Source of the DNA: Moraxellaceae bacterium AER2_44_116
Lineage (GTDB): Bacteria; Pseudomonadota; Gammaproteobacteria; Pseudomonadales; Moraxellaceae
Assembly: GCA_006546595.1 (NCBI GenBank)
Contig: VIAD01000001.1
Span: forward strand, 87,158 to 151,157
Length of the DNA stretch: 64,000 nucleotides
Direction: 5' to 3'
Shown piece after piece: positions 37,541-46,276 of this stretch; the stretch's first letter is position 1, and the number at the start of each line of letters is the position of its first letter. A model generated the notes under the pieces. That model had not been told where the DNA came from and searched no databases. It was given only the letters and a program-made list of their open reading frames with translations. A program made the position numbers and the translations under genes.

Positions 37541-37590
37541 TCAGGACTTACGCATTTCGCCGAAAGAAGCGATAACCGCGTAAGTTCTCA
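37541..37590. repeat. Short copy of the palindromic repeat
   Basis: TCAGGACTTACGCATTTCGC, then GCGATAACCGCGTAAGTTCT. The outer arms of the family are kept, while the central 55 bases of the full form are missing. It lies upstream of rppH. Confidence 0.75.
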
Positions 37591-37824
37591 AAGTGTCTTG
37601 GACTCAAAGCGTCTTTAGAAAGGCACGTCAACATAATGCGTTGAATTCTAAGTGCCGATGTATGCTAAGTAAGTCGTATTGTTGTTATTCATACCTTAGT
37701 CAAGGCATGTGCGGCAAGTTTTATCTATGTTCATGACTATAATTATTAATCTAGCAGCGAAGCATGGCGATTTGTGGTTGTTTTGCAGGCAAAAAATACC
37801 TATAAATTAAACGTGTATAATGAA

Positions 37825-37850
37825 AAAGGCTCGCTAAATAGCGAGCCTTT
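37825..37850 (-). terminator. Rho-independent terminator of mdh
   Basis: AAAGGCTCGCT (37825-37835) and AGCGAGCCTTT (37840-37850) form an 11-base stem with a 4-base loop. On the minus strand it is followed by a T run. It lies 25 bases past the mdh stop. Confidence 0.85.
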
Positions 37851-37875
37851 TGGGGGACTTAAGTCTTAATAAAGA

Positions 37876-38862
37876 TTAAGGCAGTAAGTGTTTAACGCCA
37901 TCGCGCTCTTCTAACAATTCATTGAGGGTGAAGTCCATACGCTCACGGGAGAACGCATCGATTTCTAAGCCTTCAATGCGCGTATAAACGCCATTGTCAC
38001 ACGTCACAGGTACACCATAAATAATGCCTTCAGGAATGCCGTAGCTACCGTCAGAAGGAATACCCATTGTCACCCATTTGCCGTTAGTGCCCAATACCCA
38101 ATCATGAATATGGTCAATCGCCGCATTCGCCGCAGAAGCAGCAGAGGACAAGCCACGTGCTTCAATAATTGCGCCGCCACGTTTGCCAACGGTTGGCAAA
38201 AATACTGTGCGATTCCATTCTTCATCGTTAATTAACGCTTTCATGCTGTCGCCGTTAACCGTCGCAAAACGATAGTCAGCATACATCGTTGGGCTATGGT
38301 TGCCCCAAACAGTCATGTTTTCGATGTCGCTAACCGCACGACCCGATTTAGTCGCCAATTGTGACAAGGCACGGTTATGGTCTAAACGCAACATCGCGGT
38401 GAAGTTAGCTGGGTTTAAGTCTGGTGCAGATTTCATGGCAATGTAAGCATTAGTATTTGCTGGGTTACCAACAACCAATACTTTAACATCACGGCTAGCG
38501 ACGTCATTTAACGCTTTGCCTTGCACTGTGAAAATTTTTGCATTTTCTTGCAGTAAGTCTTTACGTTCCATGCCAGGGCCGCGAGGACGTGCGCCAACTA
38601 AAATAGCAATGTCTGCATCTTTGAAAGCAACATTTGCATCATCAGCGGCAATCATGCCTGCCAATAATGGAAACGCGCAATCTTCTAATTCCATCATCAC
38701 ACCTTTTAACGCCTGTTGCGCTTTTTCAAAGGGGACTTCCAATAATTGCAAAATAACAGGTTGGTCTTTACCAAGCATTTCACCGCTAGCAATGCGGAAC
38801 AATAAGCTATAACCAATTTGACCAGCTGCGCCAGTAACGGCAACGCGAACGGGTTGTTTCAT
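37876..38862 (-). CDS. mdh: Malate dehydrogenase (NAD-dependent)
   Basis: The 328-residue TCA-cycle enzyme interconverts malate and oxaloacetate. It has the cofactor site [20 protein letters not shown], the active-site stretch [13 protein letters not shown], and catalytic His in [13 protein letters not shown]. Length and motifs place it in the cytosolic-type MDH group (about 326 residues) also found in Pseudomonas relatives and Thiobacteria. The RBS is GGAG. It has its own terminator and appears monocistronic. Confidence 0.94.
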   Translation of the reverse strand: MKQPVRVAVTGAAGQIGYSLLFRIASGEMLGKDQPVILQLLEVPFEKAQQALKGVMMELEDCAFPLLAGMIAADDANVAFKDADIAILVGARPRGPGMERKDLLQENAKIFTVQGKALNDVASRDVKVLVVGNPANTNAYIAMKSAPDLNPANFTAMLRLDHNRALSQLATKSGRAVSDIENMTVWGNHSPTMYADYRFATVNGDSMKALINDEEWNRTVFLPTVGKRGGAIIEARGLSSAASAANAAIDHIHDWVLGTNGKWVTMGIPSDGSYGIPEGIIYGVPVTCDNGVYTRIEGLEIDAFSRERMDFTLNELLEERDGVKHLLP

Positions 38863-39030
38863 GTGAAGCTCCTGATGATGAAACGCGGGGGTCTCCCGCT
38901 GACTCGAAAATGCGAATTATCAAAATATATAATAGCAGTCGGGTAAGGCTATTATTAAAAAACGCTGCATTGTACCTAAGCTCAAGACGAGATGCGAACA
39001 AAACTCATGCCAACGCGATGCTAACTTCTT

Positions 39031-39123
39031 AGAGCTTACGCGGTTATCGCTTATTTGCGCACATTTCAGCCACTTTATGTTCTCAAAACGCGCTAATCGC
39101 GGTGCGATGCGTAAGTCATGTCC
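39031..39123. repeat. Full-length palindromic repeat, inverted orientation
   Basis: Read on the minus strand it begins AGGACATGACTTACGCATCG, continues with the same GCGATTAGCGCGTTTTG block as the copy at 40361, and ends GCGATAACCGCGTAAGCTCT. The central stem is shortened. It lies upstream of the queD-like gene. Confidence 0.8.
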
Positions 39124-39161
39124 TATTTCTGCTAAAATAACGGCAATCGTTGGAGTGTTGT

Positions 39162-39758
39162 ATGTTAATCCGCAAATTATTTCGTTTTGAAAATGCCCAT
39201 ATTGTCCGAAACTGTTCTAGTGACCGCTGTAGTCGCTCGATTCATGGTCATAGTTATCAAGTTGAAATTTTACTCGAAGCGCACGCTTTAGATAATGGTC
39301 AAATGATTTATGATTTTGGCTTGTTAAAAGGCCATGTCAAAGAATTAATTGATAGCTTTGATCATGCGGTTGCTTTTTGGGATAAAGACAACGCGGAATA
39401 CATAGCCTTTTGTAAACAGTTTAGTGCCCGTTGGATTAGCTTGCCCGTTTCACCGTCAGCAGAGCAATTTTCGCGCGTGATATTTGTCTTAGTGGATGCG
39501 GTCTTAAAACAAACGGTGATGCAAAATGGGGAGGCCGATGTGAGTTTGCACTCCATTATAGTGCACGAAACGATCACAGGTTATGCCCAGTGTTTTAGAT
39601 ATGATGTGGAAAATCCGCGTATGGGTTTAATTCAGTTAGACGAAATCGTCTTTTCCGAGCAGGTCTGTTTGGAGTGGTCAGATCATCAATTATTTGAAAA
39701 ACTCAAAAAAGGCGAGCCTTTTATCAATCCAACGGTTAAACATCAGGTGATGATCTAG
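39162..39758 (+). CDS. queD: 6-carboxytetrahydropterin synthase-like protein
   Basis: The protein, about 198 residues, belongs to the QueD/6-pyruvoyltetrahydropterin synthase family. Zinc ligands are in FENAHIVRN and IHGHSY. The catalytic cysteine lies 4 residues before HGH (CSRSIHGH), the CxxxHGH motif of QueD. It converts dihydroneopterin triphosphate to CPH4 in queuosine synthesis. It is longer than E. coli QueD (120), and such long forms exist in other gammaproteobacteria. The start is ATG 39162 (GGAG 6 bases upstream) rather than an upstream TTG. Confidence 0.82.
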   Translation: MLIRKLFRFENAHIVRNCSSDRCSRSIHGHSYQVEILLEAHALDNGQMIYDFGLLKGHVKELIDSFDHAVAFWDKDNAEYIAFCKQFSARWISLPVSPSAEQFSRVIFVLVDAVLKQTVMQNGEADVSLHSIIVHETITGYAQCFRYDVENPRMGLIQLDEIVFSEQVCLEWSDHQLFEKLKKGEPFINPTVKHQVMI

Positions 39759-39782
39759 GTTTAAGCAAATGTTAAAGTTAAA

Positions 39783-39803
39783 AGAGAGTAACAACTACTC
39801 TCT
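39783..39803. terminator. Hairpin after the queD-like gene
   Basis: AGAGAGTA and TACTCTCT pair around ACAAC between two convergent genes. T-rich sequence after the stem is short on the plus strand. It could serve either gene. Confidence 0.45.
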
Positions 39804-39838
39804 TAACTGCTAACTGCTAACTGCTAACTGCTAACTGC
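39804..39838. repeat. Five tandem copies of TAACTGC
   Basis: Five perfect 7-base units run up to the stop codon of the leftward gene at 39839. This is a simple sequence repeat in the gap between convergent genes, and copy number is likely to vary among strains. Confidence 0.9.
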
Positions 39839-40276
39839 TTAAACGGCGTAACCTTTCATTAATAAACGTGCATCTTCTTTCGCTATGCCAGCCCAGCCCA
39901 TACTTCCTTTTAAGACCGTGGCAGAAAATTCGTGATTGAGTATCACAAGGTTTAATAAATCACTGCCTGATACTTCAATCGCCCAGTGATTGGGCGCATT
40001 AGCATCTAAGGTTTCTTTGTCTAAATAAGCCAATAACGCTTTACTGCCATTATCTGCGACAGCGAGCTGTAGTGGCATGTTCATTAATTTTTGGCTCACA
40101 AACACTTGGTTGGTATCTAGTGCGTTATATAGGTTGAGAGGGATGCCATGTACGGCTAAAAAGAAACGGCCATTTTTTACCTGTTGATAAAGATTTTGGC
40201 GGGCGATTTTTGAGTTTGGCTCGTTGATGATAGCCGAAACTAATTCGCCAATGTTGTTAGATATAGATTCAGTCAT
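39839..40276 (-). CDS. SseB-like domain protein (tentative)
   Basis: The 145-residue soluble protein has a helical N-terminus and a beta/alpha body (FFLAVHG, KALLAYLDKETLDA, AIEVSGSDLLNLVI, GWAGIAKEDARLLM). This resembles the SseB N-terminal domain, a family with no defined biochemical role. The match is by pattern only. It is convergent with the queD-like gene, and a palindromic repeat lies upstream. Confidence 0.5.
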   Translation of the reverse strand: MTESISNNIGELVSAIINEPNSKIARQNLYQQVKNGRFFLAVHGIPLNLYNALDTNQVFVSQKLMNMPLQLAVADNGSKALLAYLDKETLDANAPNHWAIEVSGSDLLNLVILNHEFSATVLKGSMGWAGIAKEDARLLMKGYAV

Positions 40277-40360
40277 TGTTGCGCTTCTATTCAGTAGTAA
40301 TTTGATGGTTTGAACGCTTTCGTTTGCGGATAATAATGCACGAGTTGTTTTAACGAAAGA

Positions 40361-40463
40361 TCAGGACTTACGCATCGCACCGCGATTAGCGCGTTTTGTG
40401 AACATAAAGCCGCCTAGGGCGGCTGAAATGTGAACAAATAAGCGATAACCGCGTAAGTCCTAA
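40361..40463. repeat. Full-length ~100-bp palindromic repeat (reference copy)
   Basis: The outer arms are AGGACTTACGC and GCGTAAGTCCT, perfectly complementary. Inside is a central stem AGCCGCC (40408-40414) and GGCGGCT (40418-40424), flanked by TTTGTGAACA and TGAACAAA. Copies or partial copies lie at 10846, 31001, 36970, 37541 and 39031, all intergenic. No open reading frame is present. It resembles a MITE or a REPIN-type element, with no transposase nearby. Confidence 0.85.
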
Positions 40464-40556
40464 GATGTCACAAAAATGTCTTCTCGCTGTCATGGCATGG
40501 TCATTGCAATATTTTTTAATGCAATCACTGAAATGACAACTAAACAGGAGAATATC

Positions 40557-40649
40557 ATGGAATTATTAGATATGCGCGATGACTGCTTAATCGATGAATG
40601 GGCAGATTATGAAGACTACGATTATGCGGATGATGCGGTCGAGTTATAA
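40557..40649 (+). CDS. Micro-ORF encoding a 30-residue acidic peptide
   Basis: The ATG at 40557 follows a strong RBS (AGGAG, 6 bases away). The 30-codon frame encodes a peptide with 13 Asp/Glu residues and no Lys (central part DEWADYEDYDYADDA). I do not recognise it. The RBS and the coherent acidic composition favour a translated small protein over chance. It lies 153 bases upstream of the dienoyl-CoA reductase-like gene and may belong to its leader. Confidence 0.5.
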   Translation: MELLDMRDDCLIDEWADYEDYDYADDAVEL

Positions 40650-40744
40650 CTAAACGGTATAAGAATTGGATTTTTAACGCGAACTCGAAGTCCGCTTAAA
40701 CATCTTGTCTAAAATCTCAGTGCGCGTTATCGTCGGACAATATT

Positions 40745-40772
40745 TTTAGGCGGATTTATTCCTGAGCCTAAA
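40745..40772. promoter_or_regulatory. Hairpin upstream of the dienoyl-CoA reductase-like gene
   Basis: TTTAGGC and GCCTAAA are perfect 7-base arms around a 14-base loop. It lies between the micro-ORF and the reductase gene, about 30 bases before the latter's start. It could terminate or attenuate the short transcript. It has no T run. Confidence 0.35.
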
Positions 40773-40802
40773 GTCCCGAAATAATACTAGCTGAGGTTTA
40801 CC

Positions 40803-42821
40803 GTGTCCCATTTCGCTCATGTATTACAGCCTTTAGATTTAGGTTTTGTCACGCTCCCTAATCGTGTGATTATGGGATCAATGCATACGGGTTTAGAAGA
40901 ATTTCCGCCCGAAAGACAAGCCGCTTTTTTTGCTCGCCGTGCAGCAGGTGGTGTGGGTTTAATCATCACAGGTGGTATTTCACCGTCAGAATTAGGCGTA
41001 TTAGGGCCTGGCATGTGCGCCATGCTCACCGAAGCTGATGTCAAAAAACATAAAGTCATTACCGATGCGGTTCATGCCGAAGGTGGTCGTATTTGTATGC
41101 AAGTTCTGCACGCAGGTCGCCAGTCTTATCATCCTGTTAATATTTCTCCGTCTGGCAAAAAATCCCCCATTTATCCTTTCCCTCCACAAATGATGACCGA
41201 AGAAGTCATTGAGCAAGAGTTGGCTAATTGGGTTAATGCCTCTGCCTTAGCACAACAAGCAGGTTATGATGGTGTGGAAATCATGGGTTCAGAAGGCTAT
41301 TTGCTTAATCAATTTTTAACGACACGCGGTAATGAGCGTGATGATGCATGGGGCGGGGATTTTGAACGTCGTATGCGTTTCCCATTAGAGGTTGTACGCC
41401 GCACTCGTGAACGTGTTGGGACGAATTTTATTATTGTCTATCGTTTGTCGATGTTGGATTTAGTTCCCGATGGTCAAACCTTTGATGAAGTGATTACGCT
41501 TGCTAAAGAGCTAGAAAAAGCGGGTGTAACCATTATCAATACGGGTATTGGTTGGCATGAGGCCAAAATCCCTACGATTGCGACGATGGTACCGCGCGGC
41601 GCGTTTACATGGGTAACACGTAAAGTCAAAGAAGCCGTGAATATTCCTGTTTCAGCTTCTAACCGTATCAATATGCCATCTCATGCCGAAGAAATTATTG
41701 CCAGTGGCGATGCCGATATGATTTCAATGGCACGCCCCATGTTGGCTGACCCAGATTGGGTTAACAAAGCAGCCGCTAACAAAGAAGAAGAAGTCAATAC
41801 TTGCATTGGCTGTAACCAAGCGTGTTTAGATCATACCTTTGCCTTGCGTCAGGCTTCGTGTTTGGTGAATCCGCAAGCTTGTTATGAAACGGAACTTATC
41901 TACGTTAAAACCGATAAGCCGAAAAATATTGCTGTGATTGGTGCAGGACCTGCGGGTATGTCCTTTGCGACGGTTGCCGCACAACGTGGTCATAATGTCA
42001 CTTTATTTGATCAAGATACTCAAGTAGGTGGTCAATTCAATATTGCTAAACAAGTCCCCGGTAAAGAAGAGTTTTACGAAACGATTCGTTATTTTGGTAC
42101 GATGTTGAAAAAGCATGGTGTGAACTTGCAACTAGGCAAACGTGTCAGCGCTGACGATGTCAAAGAATTTGATGAAGTGGTGTTGGCAACAGGTATTGCA
42201 CCACGTCAATTACCGCTAGAAGGAATTAATCACCCGAAAGTATTGTCATATATTGAAGTCTTACGTGATAAAAAGCCTGTAGGTAAACGTGTTGCGGTGA
42301 TTGGTGCAGGCGGTATTGGTATGGATACGTCTGAGTATTTAACCCATGACCAAAGTCATGCACCCGCCAGTATTGATATCAATGAGTATCTACGTGAGTG
42401 GGGTATTGATAAAACGTTGCAAGCGCGTAGTGGTATTGAAGGCATGAGCGAAGAAGTTGCGCCAAGCCCGCGTGAGGTGTATTTGCTACAACGCAAAAAC
42501 AAAAAAATCACGGGGCCAGGTAAAACGACAGGCTGGGCGCATCGTGCGGTATTGCTGAAAAAAGGCGTACACATGATTACGGGTGTGGAGTACCAAAAAA
42601 TTGATGATGTGGGTTTACACATCAGTATTAATGGTCAAACACAGGTGCTTGAGGTGGATAACGTGATTATTTGTGCAGGCCAAGACCCACAGCGTGAGTT
42701 ACAAGCATCGATTGAGGCATTGGGTAAAAAAGTACATTTAATTGGTGGCGCAGATGTGGCTGCTGAGTTGGATGCCAAACGTGCCATTAGTCAAGGCGCA
42801 AGATTAGCGGCTGAGGTTTAA
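40803..42821 (+). CDS. fadH: 2,4-dienoyl-CoA reductase-like FMN/FAD/4Fe-4S enzyme
   Basis: The 672-residue protein has an N-terminal FMN TIM barrel of the old yellow enzyme family (residues 1-350). An iron-sulfur motif follows, CIGCNQACLDHTFAL then ASC. The C-terminal FAD/NAD(P) domains are VIGAGPAGMSFATVAAQRG (about 380) and VIGAGGIGMDTSEYL (about 500). This is the FadH architecture and would reduce 2,4-dienoyl-CoA during unsaturated fatty-acid oxidation. Other members act on different enones, so the substrate is not certain. The start is GTG 40803 after GAGG. It ends at a strong bidirectional terminator. Confidence 0.85.
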   Translation: MSHFAHVLQPLDLGFVTLPNRVIMGSMHTGLEEFPPERQAAFFARRAAGGVGLIITGGISPSELGVLGPGMCAMLTEADVKKHKVITDAVHAEGGRICMQVLHAGRQSYHPVNISPSGKKSPIYPFPPQMMTEEVIEQELANWVNASALAQQAGYDGVEIMGSEGYLLNQFLTTRGNERDDAWGGDFERRMRFPLEVVRRTRERVGTNFIIVYRLSMLDLVPDGQTFDEVITLAKELEKAGVTIINTGIGWHEAKIPTIATMVPRGAFTWVTRKVKEAVNIPVSASNRINMPSHAEEIIASGDADMISMARPMLADPDWVNKAAANKEEEVNTCIGCNQACLDHTFALRQASCLVNPQACYETELIYVKTDKPKNIAVIGAGPAGMSFATVAAQRGHNVTLFDQDTQVGGQFNIAKQVPGKEEFYETIRYFGTMLKKHGVNLQLGKRVSADDVKEFDEVVLATGIAPRQLPLEGINHPKVLSYIEVLRDKKPVGKRVAVIGAGGIGMDTSEYLTHDQSHAPASIDINEYLREWGIDKTLQARSGIEGMSEEVAPSPREVYLLQRKNKKITGPGKTTGWAHRAVLLKKGVHMITGVEYQKIDDVGLHISINGQTQVLEVDNVIICAGQDPQRELQASIEALGKKVHLIGGADVAAELDAKRAISQGARLAAEV

Positions 42822-42842
42822 GCTCAATATCTAATGCTGGAT

Positions 42843-42872
42843 AAAAAAAGAGCCGTTAACGGCTCTTTTTTT
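42843..42872. terminator. Bidirectional terminator, perfect 30-bp palindrome
   Basis: Fifteen bases on each side are perfectly complementary around the centre 42857/42858 (AAAAAAAGAGCCGTT and AACGGCTCTTTTTTT). It gives A/T-flanked stems on both strands between convergent genes. The TAA stop of the leftward dehydrogenase lies in the middle of it. Confidence 0.9.
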
Positions 42873-43728
42873 GTAATCTTCGCAACAAGCTCGACGTATC
42901 CCAGCGACCACCACCTAATGCTTGAACATCCGCATAAAATTGATTGACTAATTCAGTCACAGGTAGCTGTGCGCCATTTTTAGTCGCTTCGTCCAAGCAA
43001 ATCGCTAAATCTTTACGCATCCAATCGACGGCAAAGCCATGATGATATTGATCCGCCAACATCGTTGGATAACGATTGACCATTTGCCATGAAGAGGCAG
43101 CACCATGACTGACCACATTGAGGGCTTTTTCGACATCTAAGCCCGATTGTTGTGCAAAATGAATACCTTCCGCTAGTGCTTGAATCAAGCCAGCGACACA
43201 AATTTGGTTGACCATTTTGGTCAGTTGTCCACTGCCTATATTACCCATATGAGTGATGGTTTTACCATAAGCGGCTAACACGGGTTCAATACGAGCAAAG
43301 ACGGCGGCATCTGCGCCACACATAATGCTGAGTTGGCCTTTTTGTGCCCCTTGTTGACCGCCTGAAACGGGGGCATCAACAAAATCAACACCACGTAGGG
43401 TTAATAAAGCGGCTAATTCACGGGAGGTTTCCGCAGAAACAGTGGAGTGATCAACTAATATTGAGCCCGCTTTTAAGCCTGCAATCAGCCCATGTTCACC
43501 TAAAACTACGTCACTCAAGTCATTATCATTGCCAACGCAGGTAAAGACGATGTCAGCGCGATTGGCAGCTTCTTGAGGTGTTGTGGCTAGTTGATGACCG
43601 TATTCCTGCACCCATTGTTGAGCTTTGCTGGTTGTACGGTTATAAACGGTTAGCTCATGACCCTGTTGAGCTAAGTGCCCTGCAATGGGATAACCCATAT
43701 TGCCTAAACCAATAAACGCCAGTTTCAT
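42856..43728 (-). CDS. NAD(P)-dependent beta-hydroxyacid dehydrogenase (GarR/MmsB-like)
   Basis: The 290-residue protein has the cofactor motif AFIGLGNMGYPIAGHL at the N-terminus. The substrate signature DAPVSGGQQGAQKGQLSIM and catalytic Lys in GSGQLTKMVNQI are present. It could be a tartronate semialdehyde reductase, a 3-hydroxyisobutyrate dehydrogenase or a succinic semialdehyde reductase, and the sequence does not decide. The start ATG at 43728 is 9 bases after AGGAG. An ATG at 43734 is only 3 bases after it. Confidence 0.85.
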   Translation of the reverse strand: MKLAFIGLGNMGYPIAGHLAQQGHELTVYNRTTSKAQQWVQEYGHQLATTPQEAANRADIVFTCVGNDNDLSDVVLGEHGLIAGLKAGSILVDHSTVSAETSRELAALLTLRGVDFVDAPVSGGQQGAQKGQLSIMCGADAAVFARIEPVLAAYGKTITHMGNIGSGQLTKMVNQICVAGLIQALAEGIHFAQQSGLDVEKALNVVSHGAASSWQMVNRYPTMLADQYHHGFAVDWMRKDLAICLDEATKNGAQLPVTELVNQFYADVQALGGGRWDTSSLLRRLQKKSR

Positions 43729-43750
43729 GAACATGAACTCCTAAAACAAC

Positions 43751-43775
43751 AAAGGCCGCTATAAAAGCGACCTTT
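43751..43775 (-). terminator. Terminator of gltA
   Basis: On the minus strand, AAAGGTCGCT pairs with AGCGGCCTTT (one G-T pair) around a 5-base loop and is followed by a T-rich run. It lies about 20 bases after the gltA stop. Confidence 0.7.
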
Positions 43776-43795
43776 GACGTAGTATCCGTTAAATC

Positions 43796-45076
43796 TTAAC
43801 GATCACCGACTTCAACAAAATCACGTTGTACAGGACCAGTATATAACTGACGTGGACGACCGATTTTGTAGGAAGCAGAGTGCATTTCTAACCAATGAGC
43901 AATCCAACCTGGTGTACGACCCAAGGCGAAGATGACGGTAAACATGGAAGTAGGAATGCCAATCGCTTTTAAGATGATGCCCGAGTAAAAATCAACGTTT
44001 GGATAGAGTTTGCGCGACACGAAGTATTCGTCTTGCAACGCAATTTCTTCAAGCTTCATCGCTAATTCTAATTGTGGGTCATTAATACCTAAGGCACTTA
44101 ACACCTCATCACACGTTTGTTTCATCACTTTAGCGCGTGGGTCAAAGTTTTTATAGACGCGATGACCAAAGCCCATCAATTTAGTGCTGTCATTTTTGTC
44201 TTTCACACGCGCAATAAAGTTGTCGAGATTGGATACATCACCAATTTCATCCAACATTTTTAATACCGCTTCGTTAGCACCACCGTGAGAAGGACCCCAC
44301 AATGCGGCAATACCCGCAGCGATACAGGCGTAAGGGTTTGCACCCGTAGAACCTGTTAAACGCACGGTAGATGTCGATGCATTTTGCTCATGGTCAGCAT
44401 GAAGCACAAAAATACGATCCATTGCTTTGGCAATAATAGGATTTACTTTGTATTCTGCGCATGGTGTCGCAAACATCATGTGTAGGAAGTTTTCAGAGTA
44501 GCTCAAATCATTGCGTGGGTAGATGAAAGGCTGACCTGCATTGTATTTGTAGCTCATGGCTGCAATCGTTGGCATTTTAGCAATCAAGCGAATAGCGGCA
44601 ATGTGGCGATGTTCTGGATCGTTAATGTCTAGGCTATCATGGTAGAACGCAGATAACGCACCCACGACACCGCACATCACGGCCATCGGGTGAGCATCAC
44701 GACGGAAGCCACGGTAGAAAAACTGTAACTGTTCATGAACCATTGTGTGATTAGTAATCAGGCTATCAAATGCTGCTTTTTGTTCAGCGTTTGGCAATTC
44801 ACTATTCAATAATAAATAACAGGTTTCGAGGTAGTCTGCTTTTTCGGCTAATTGGTCAATCGGATAACCGCGATGCAATAAAATGCCTTTGTCGCCATCA
44901 ATAAACGTGATTTTAGATTCGCAGGCAGAGGTCGCCATAAAACCCGGATCGTAGGTAAAGTAACCGCTCGATAACACGTCTTTAATGTCAATGACATCGG
45001 GGCCGAGTGTGCCGCTATAAATAGGCAAGTCGATGCTTTTGTCACCAATCGTTAATGTTGCTTTTTTGCCCGTCAT
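43796..45076 (-). CDS. gltA: Citrate synthase
   Basis: This is the 426-residue type II hexameric-type citrate synthase, first enzyme of the TCA cycle. Visible blocks are [54 protein letters not shown] (catalytic His), and [17 protein letters not shown]. The final Asp lies within NVDFYSGI. It is divergent from sdhCDAB, the usual gammaproteobacterial order, with a 440-base intergenic region. The RBS is AGGAG. Confidence 0.97.
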   Translation of the reverse strand: MTGKKATLTIGDKSIDLPIYSGTLGPDVIDIKDVLSSGYFTYDPGFMATSACESKITFIDGDKGILLHRGYPIDQLAEKADYLETCYLLLNSELPNAEQKAAFDSLITNHTMVHEQLQFFYRGFRRDAHPMAVMCGVVGALSAFYHDSLDINDPEHRHIAAIRLIAKMPTIAAMSYKYNAGQPFIYPRNDLSYSENFLHMMFATPCAEYKVNPIIAKAMDRIFVLHADHEQNASTSTVRLTGSTGANPYACIAAGIAALWGPSHGGANEAVLKMLDEIGDVSNLDNFIARVKDKNDSTKLMGFGHRVYKNFDPRAKVMKQTCDEVLSALGINDPQLELAMKLEEIALQDEYFVSRKLYPNVDFYSGIILKAIGIPTSMFTVIFALGRTPGWIAHWLEMHSASYKIGRPRQLYTGPVQRDFVEVGDR

Positions 45077-45516
45077 GGCATTCTCCTGTGGTATTTCAGT
45101 GCGATAGCAAAGCCAGAAGCAAAAAATATGCCTAAGAAATCTTTACTGACCAAACAAGGTAATGGGATACCGCGTTAGCTTAAAGTTTGTGGTGATTTTG
45201 TCAATCAAATGTAGCGTCTACAAAAGTAAGCGGGTGTGTTCAAATAGCGTTATTAAGCTTGATTGCTTGTATTTTAGTCAGATGATAGTGGTGTATCGTG
45301 AGTTTAGACCAAAAACAGCCGCAGATTAGAACTGTATCTCGTTTGTAATCTTGCGCTAAGGTGTCTATAATTTCGCGCCGTCTGCATCGTTGGCAACGCC
45401 GCCACTTGTTGAACAGTAAGACGGTCTAATAAAGCGGTTTTGACCTTAAATTTGATGCTGTTCTTCCCCTTGGTTCCGCCCACTTTTTGGGCCTTAACAT
45501 TAGCAGGGTGCCCGCT
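45077..45516. other. gltA-sdh divergent intergenic region
   Basis: This 440-base region holds the candidate sdh promoter at 45343-45371 and must also hold the leftward gltA promoter, which I could not place. A long 5' leader (about 145 bases) separates the predicted sdh -10 from the sdhC start. I see no small RNA gene or ORF with a good RBS here. Confidence 0.5.
45343..45371 (+). promoter_or_regulatory. Candidate promoter of sdhCDAB
   Basis: TTGTAA (45343-45348) and TATAAT (45366-45371) have a 17-base spacer. This is a close sigma-70 match and lies upstream of sdhC on the correct strand. It was identified by sequence only. Confidence 0.55.
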
Positions 45517-45909
45517 GTGAAAAGCAATAGACCTGTCAACTTATCGTTAGCTATGGTTCTTGAAGTGAACATGAAGTCGCCAGTGGCAATGGCTTCTATT
45601 CTGCATCGCATTTCAGGCATCGTAGTCTTTTTGTTGATTCCCGTACTTCTTTACATCCTCCAAGGCTCGTTAGCTTCTGAGGCCGATTTTAATGCGATTA
45701 AAGACAGTGTCTTTGGTGCATTTTTAGGACGTTTCGTGGTTTTTGTTGCTCTTGCTGGTTTGATTTTTCACTTTTTTGCTGGCATTAAGCATTTGTTGAT
45801 GGATGCTGGTATTGCTGAAAGTTTGGAAAGTGGCCGTATGATGGCAACCGCGACGATTGCTGTTGCCGCTGTATTTATTGTGGCAGCCTTTATCTGGGTG
45901 GTGTTGTAA
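45517..45909 (+). CDS. sdhC: Succinate dehydrogenase cytochrome b556 subunit
   Basis: The 130-residue membrane anchor has three helices (about 35-55, 70-95 and 108-130). The N-terminal signature NRPVNLSL and the SILHRISG motif, with conserved Ser/Arg of the quinone site, are present. The heme-ligand histidine is probably H85 or near it (FHFFAGIKHLLMD). I start at GTG 45517 (VKSNRPVN), which gives the normal N-terminus. An upstream TTG frame would add ten unusual residues. The stop overlaps sdhD by one base. Confidence 0.9.
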   Translation: MKSNRPVNLSLAMVLEVNMKSPVAMASILHRISGIVVFLLIPVLLYILQGSLASEADFNAIKDSVFGAFLGRFVVFVALAGLIFHFFAGIKHLLMDAGIAESLESGRMMATATIAVAAVFIVAAFIWVVL

Positions 45910-46274
45910 TGAAAAGTGCAACCAGTTTTAGCCGTTCAGGTTTAAGCGACTGGATTATCCAGCGCGTTAGTGCCGTTATTTTGGCGGTCTATTTTGTCGT
46001 GATTATTGGTTGGTTAATGTGTGCTGGCGAAGTGTCTTACACTGCTTGGCATGATTTTATGACCAACTCCGCGATGCGTATTTTTAGCTTATTGGCGTTA
46101 TTGTCTTTGGCTGCACATGCGTGGATTGGTTTGTGGACTGTGACAACTGACTATTTAACCGTTCGTCAAATGGGGCCAAAAGCGAGTTTTATTCGCGTGT
46201 TTGCTCAAATTGGCATGGGTTTAGTGGTTTTTGTTTATGTTGTTTGGGGCATTATGATTTTGTGGGGTAATTAA
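45909..46274 (+). CDS. sdhD: Succinate dehydrogenase membrane anchor subunit
   Basis: The 121-residue hydrophobic subunit has three helices. The motif WIIQRVSAVILAVYFVVII lies at the N-terminus and AHAWIGLWTVTTDYL contains the second heme-ligand region. With SdhC it anchors the dehydrogenase and reduces ubiquinone. It starts one base before the sdhC stop ends, and sdhA begins 3 bases after it. Confidence 0.92.
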   Translation: MKSATSFSRSGLSDWIIQRVSAVILAVYFVVIIGWLMCAGEVSYTAWHDFMTNSAMRIFSLLALLSLAAHAWIGLWTVTTDYLTVRQMGPKASFIRVFAQIGMGLVVFVYVVWGIMILWGN

Positions 46275-46276
46275 GC

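Larger units (their letters stand above)
37520..37875. other. Intergenic region between rppH and mdh
   Basis: This 356-base stretch holds a short palindromic repeat (37541-37590) and the mdh terminator (37825-37850). It presumably also holds the leftward rppH promoter, which I could not place with confidence. I see no coding region or RNA gene in the rest. Confidence 0.5.

Noticed and set aside
40557..40649. Ribosomally made peptide (RiPP) precursor
   Set aside because: No radical SAM, cyclodehydratase or transporter gene of a RiPP type is adjacent. The peptide lacks a leader/core layout.
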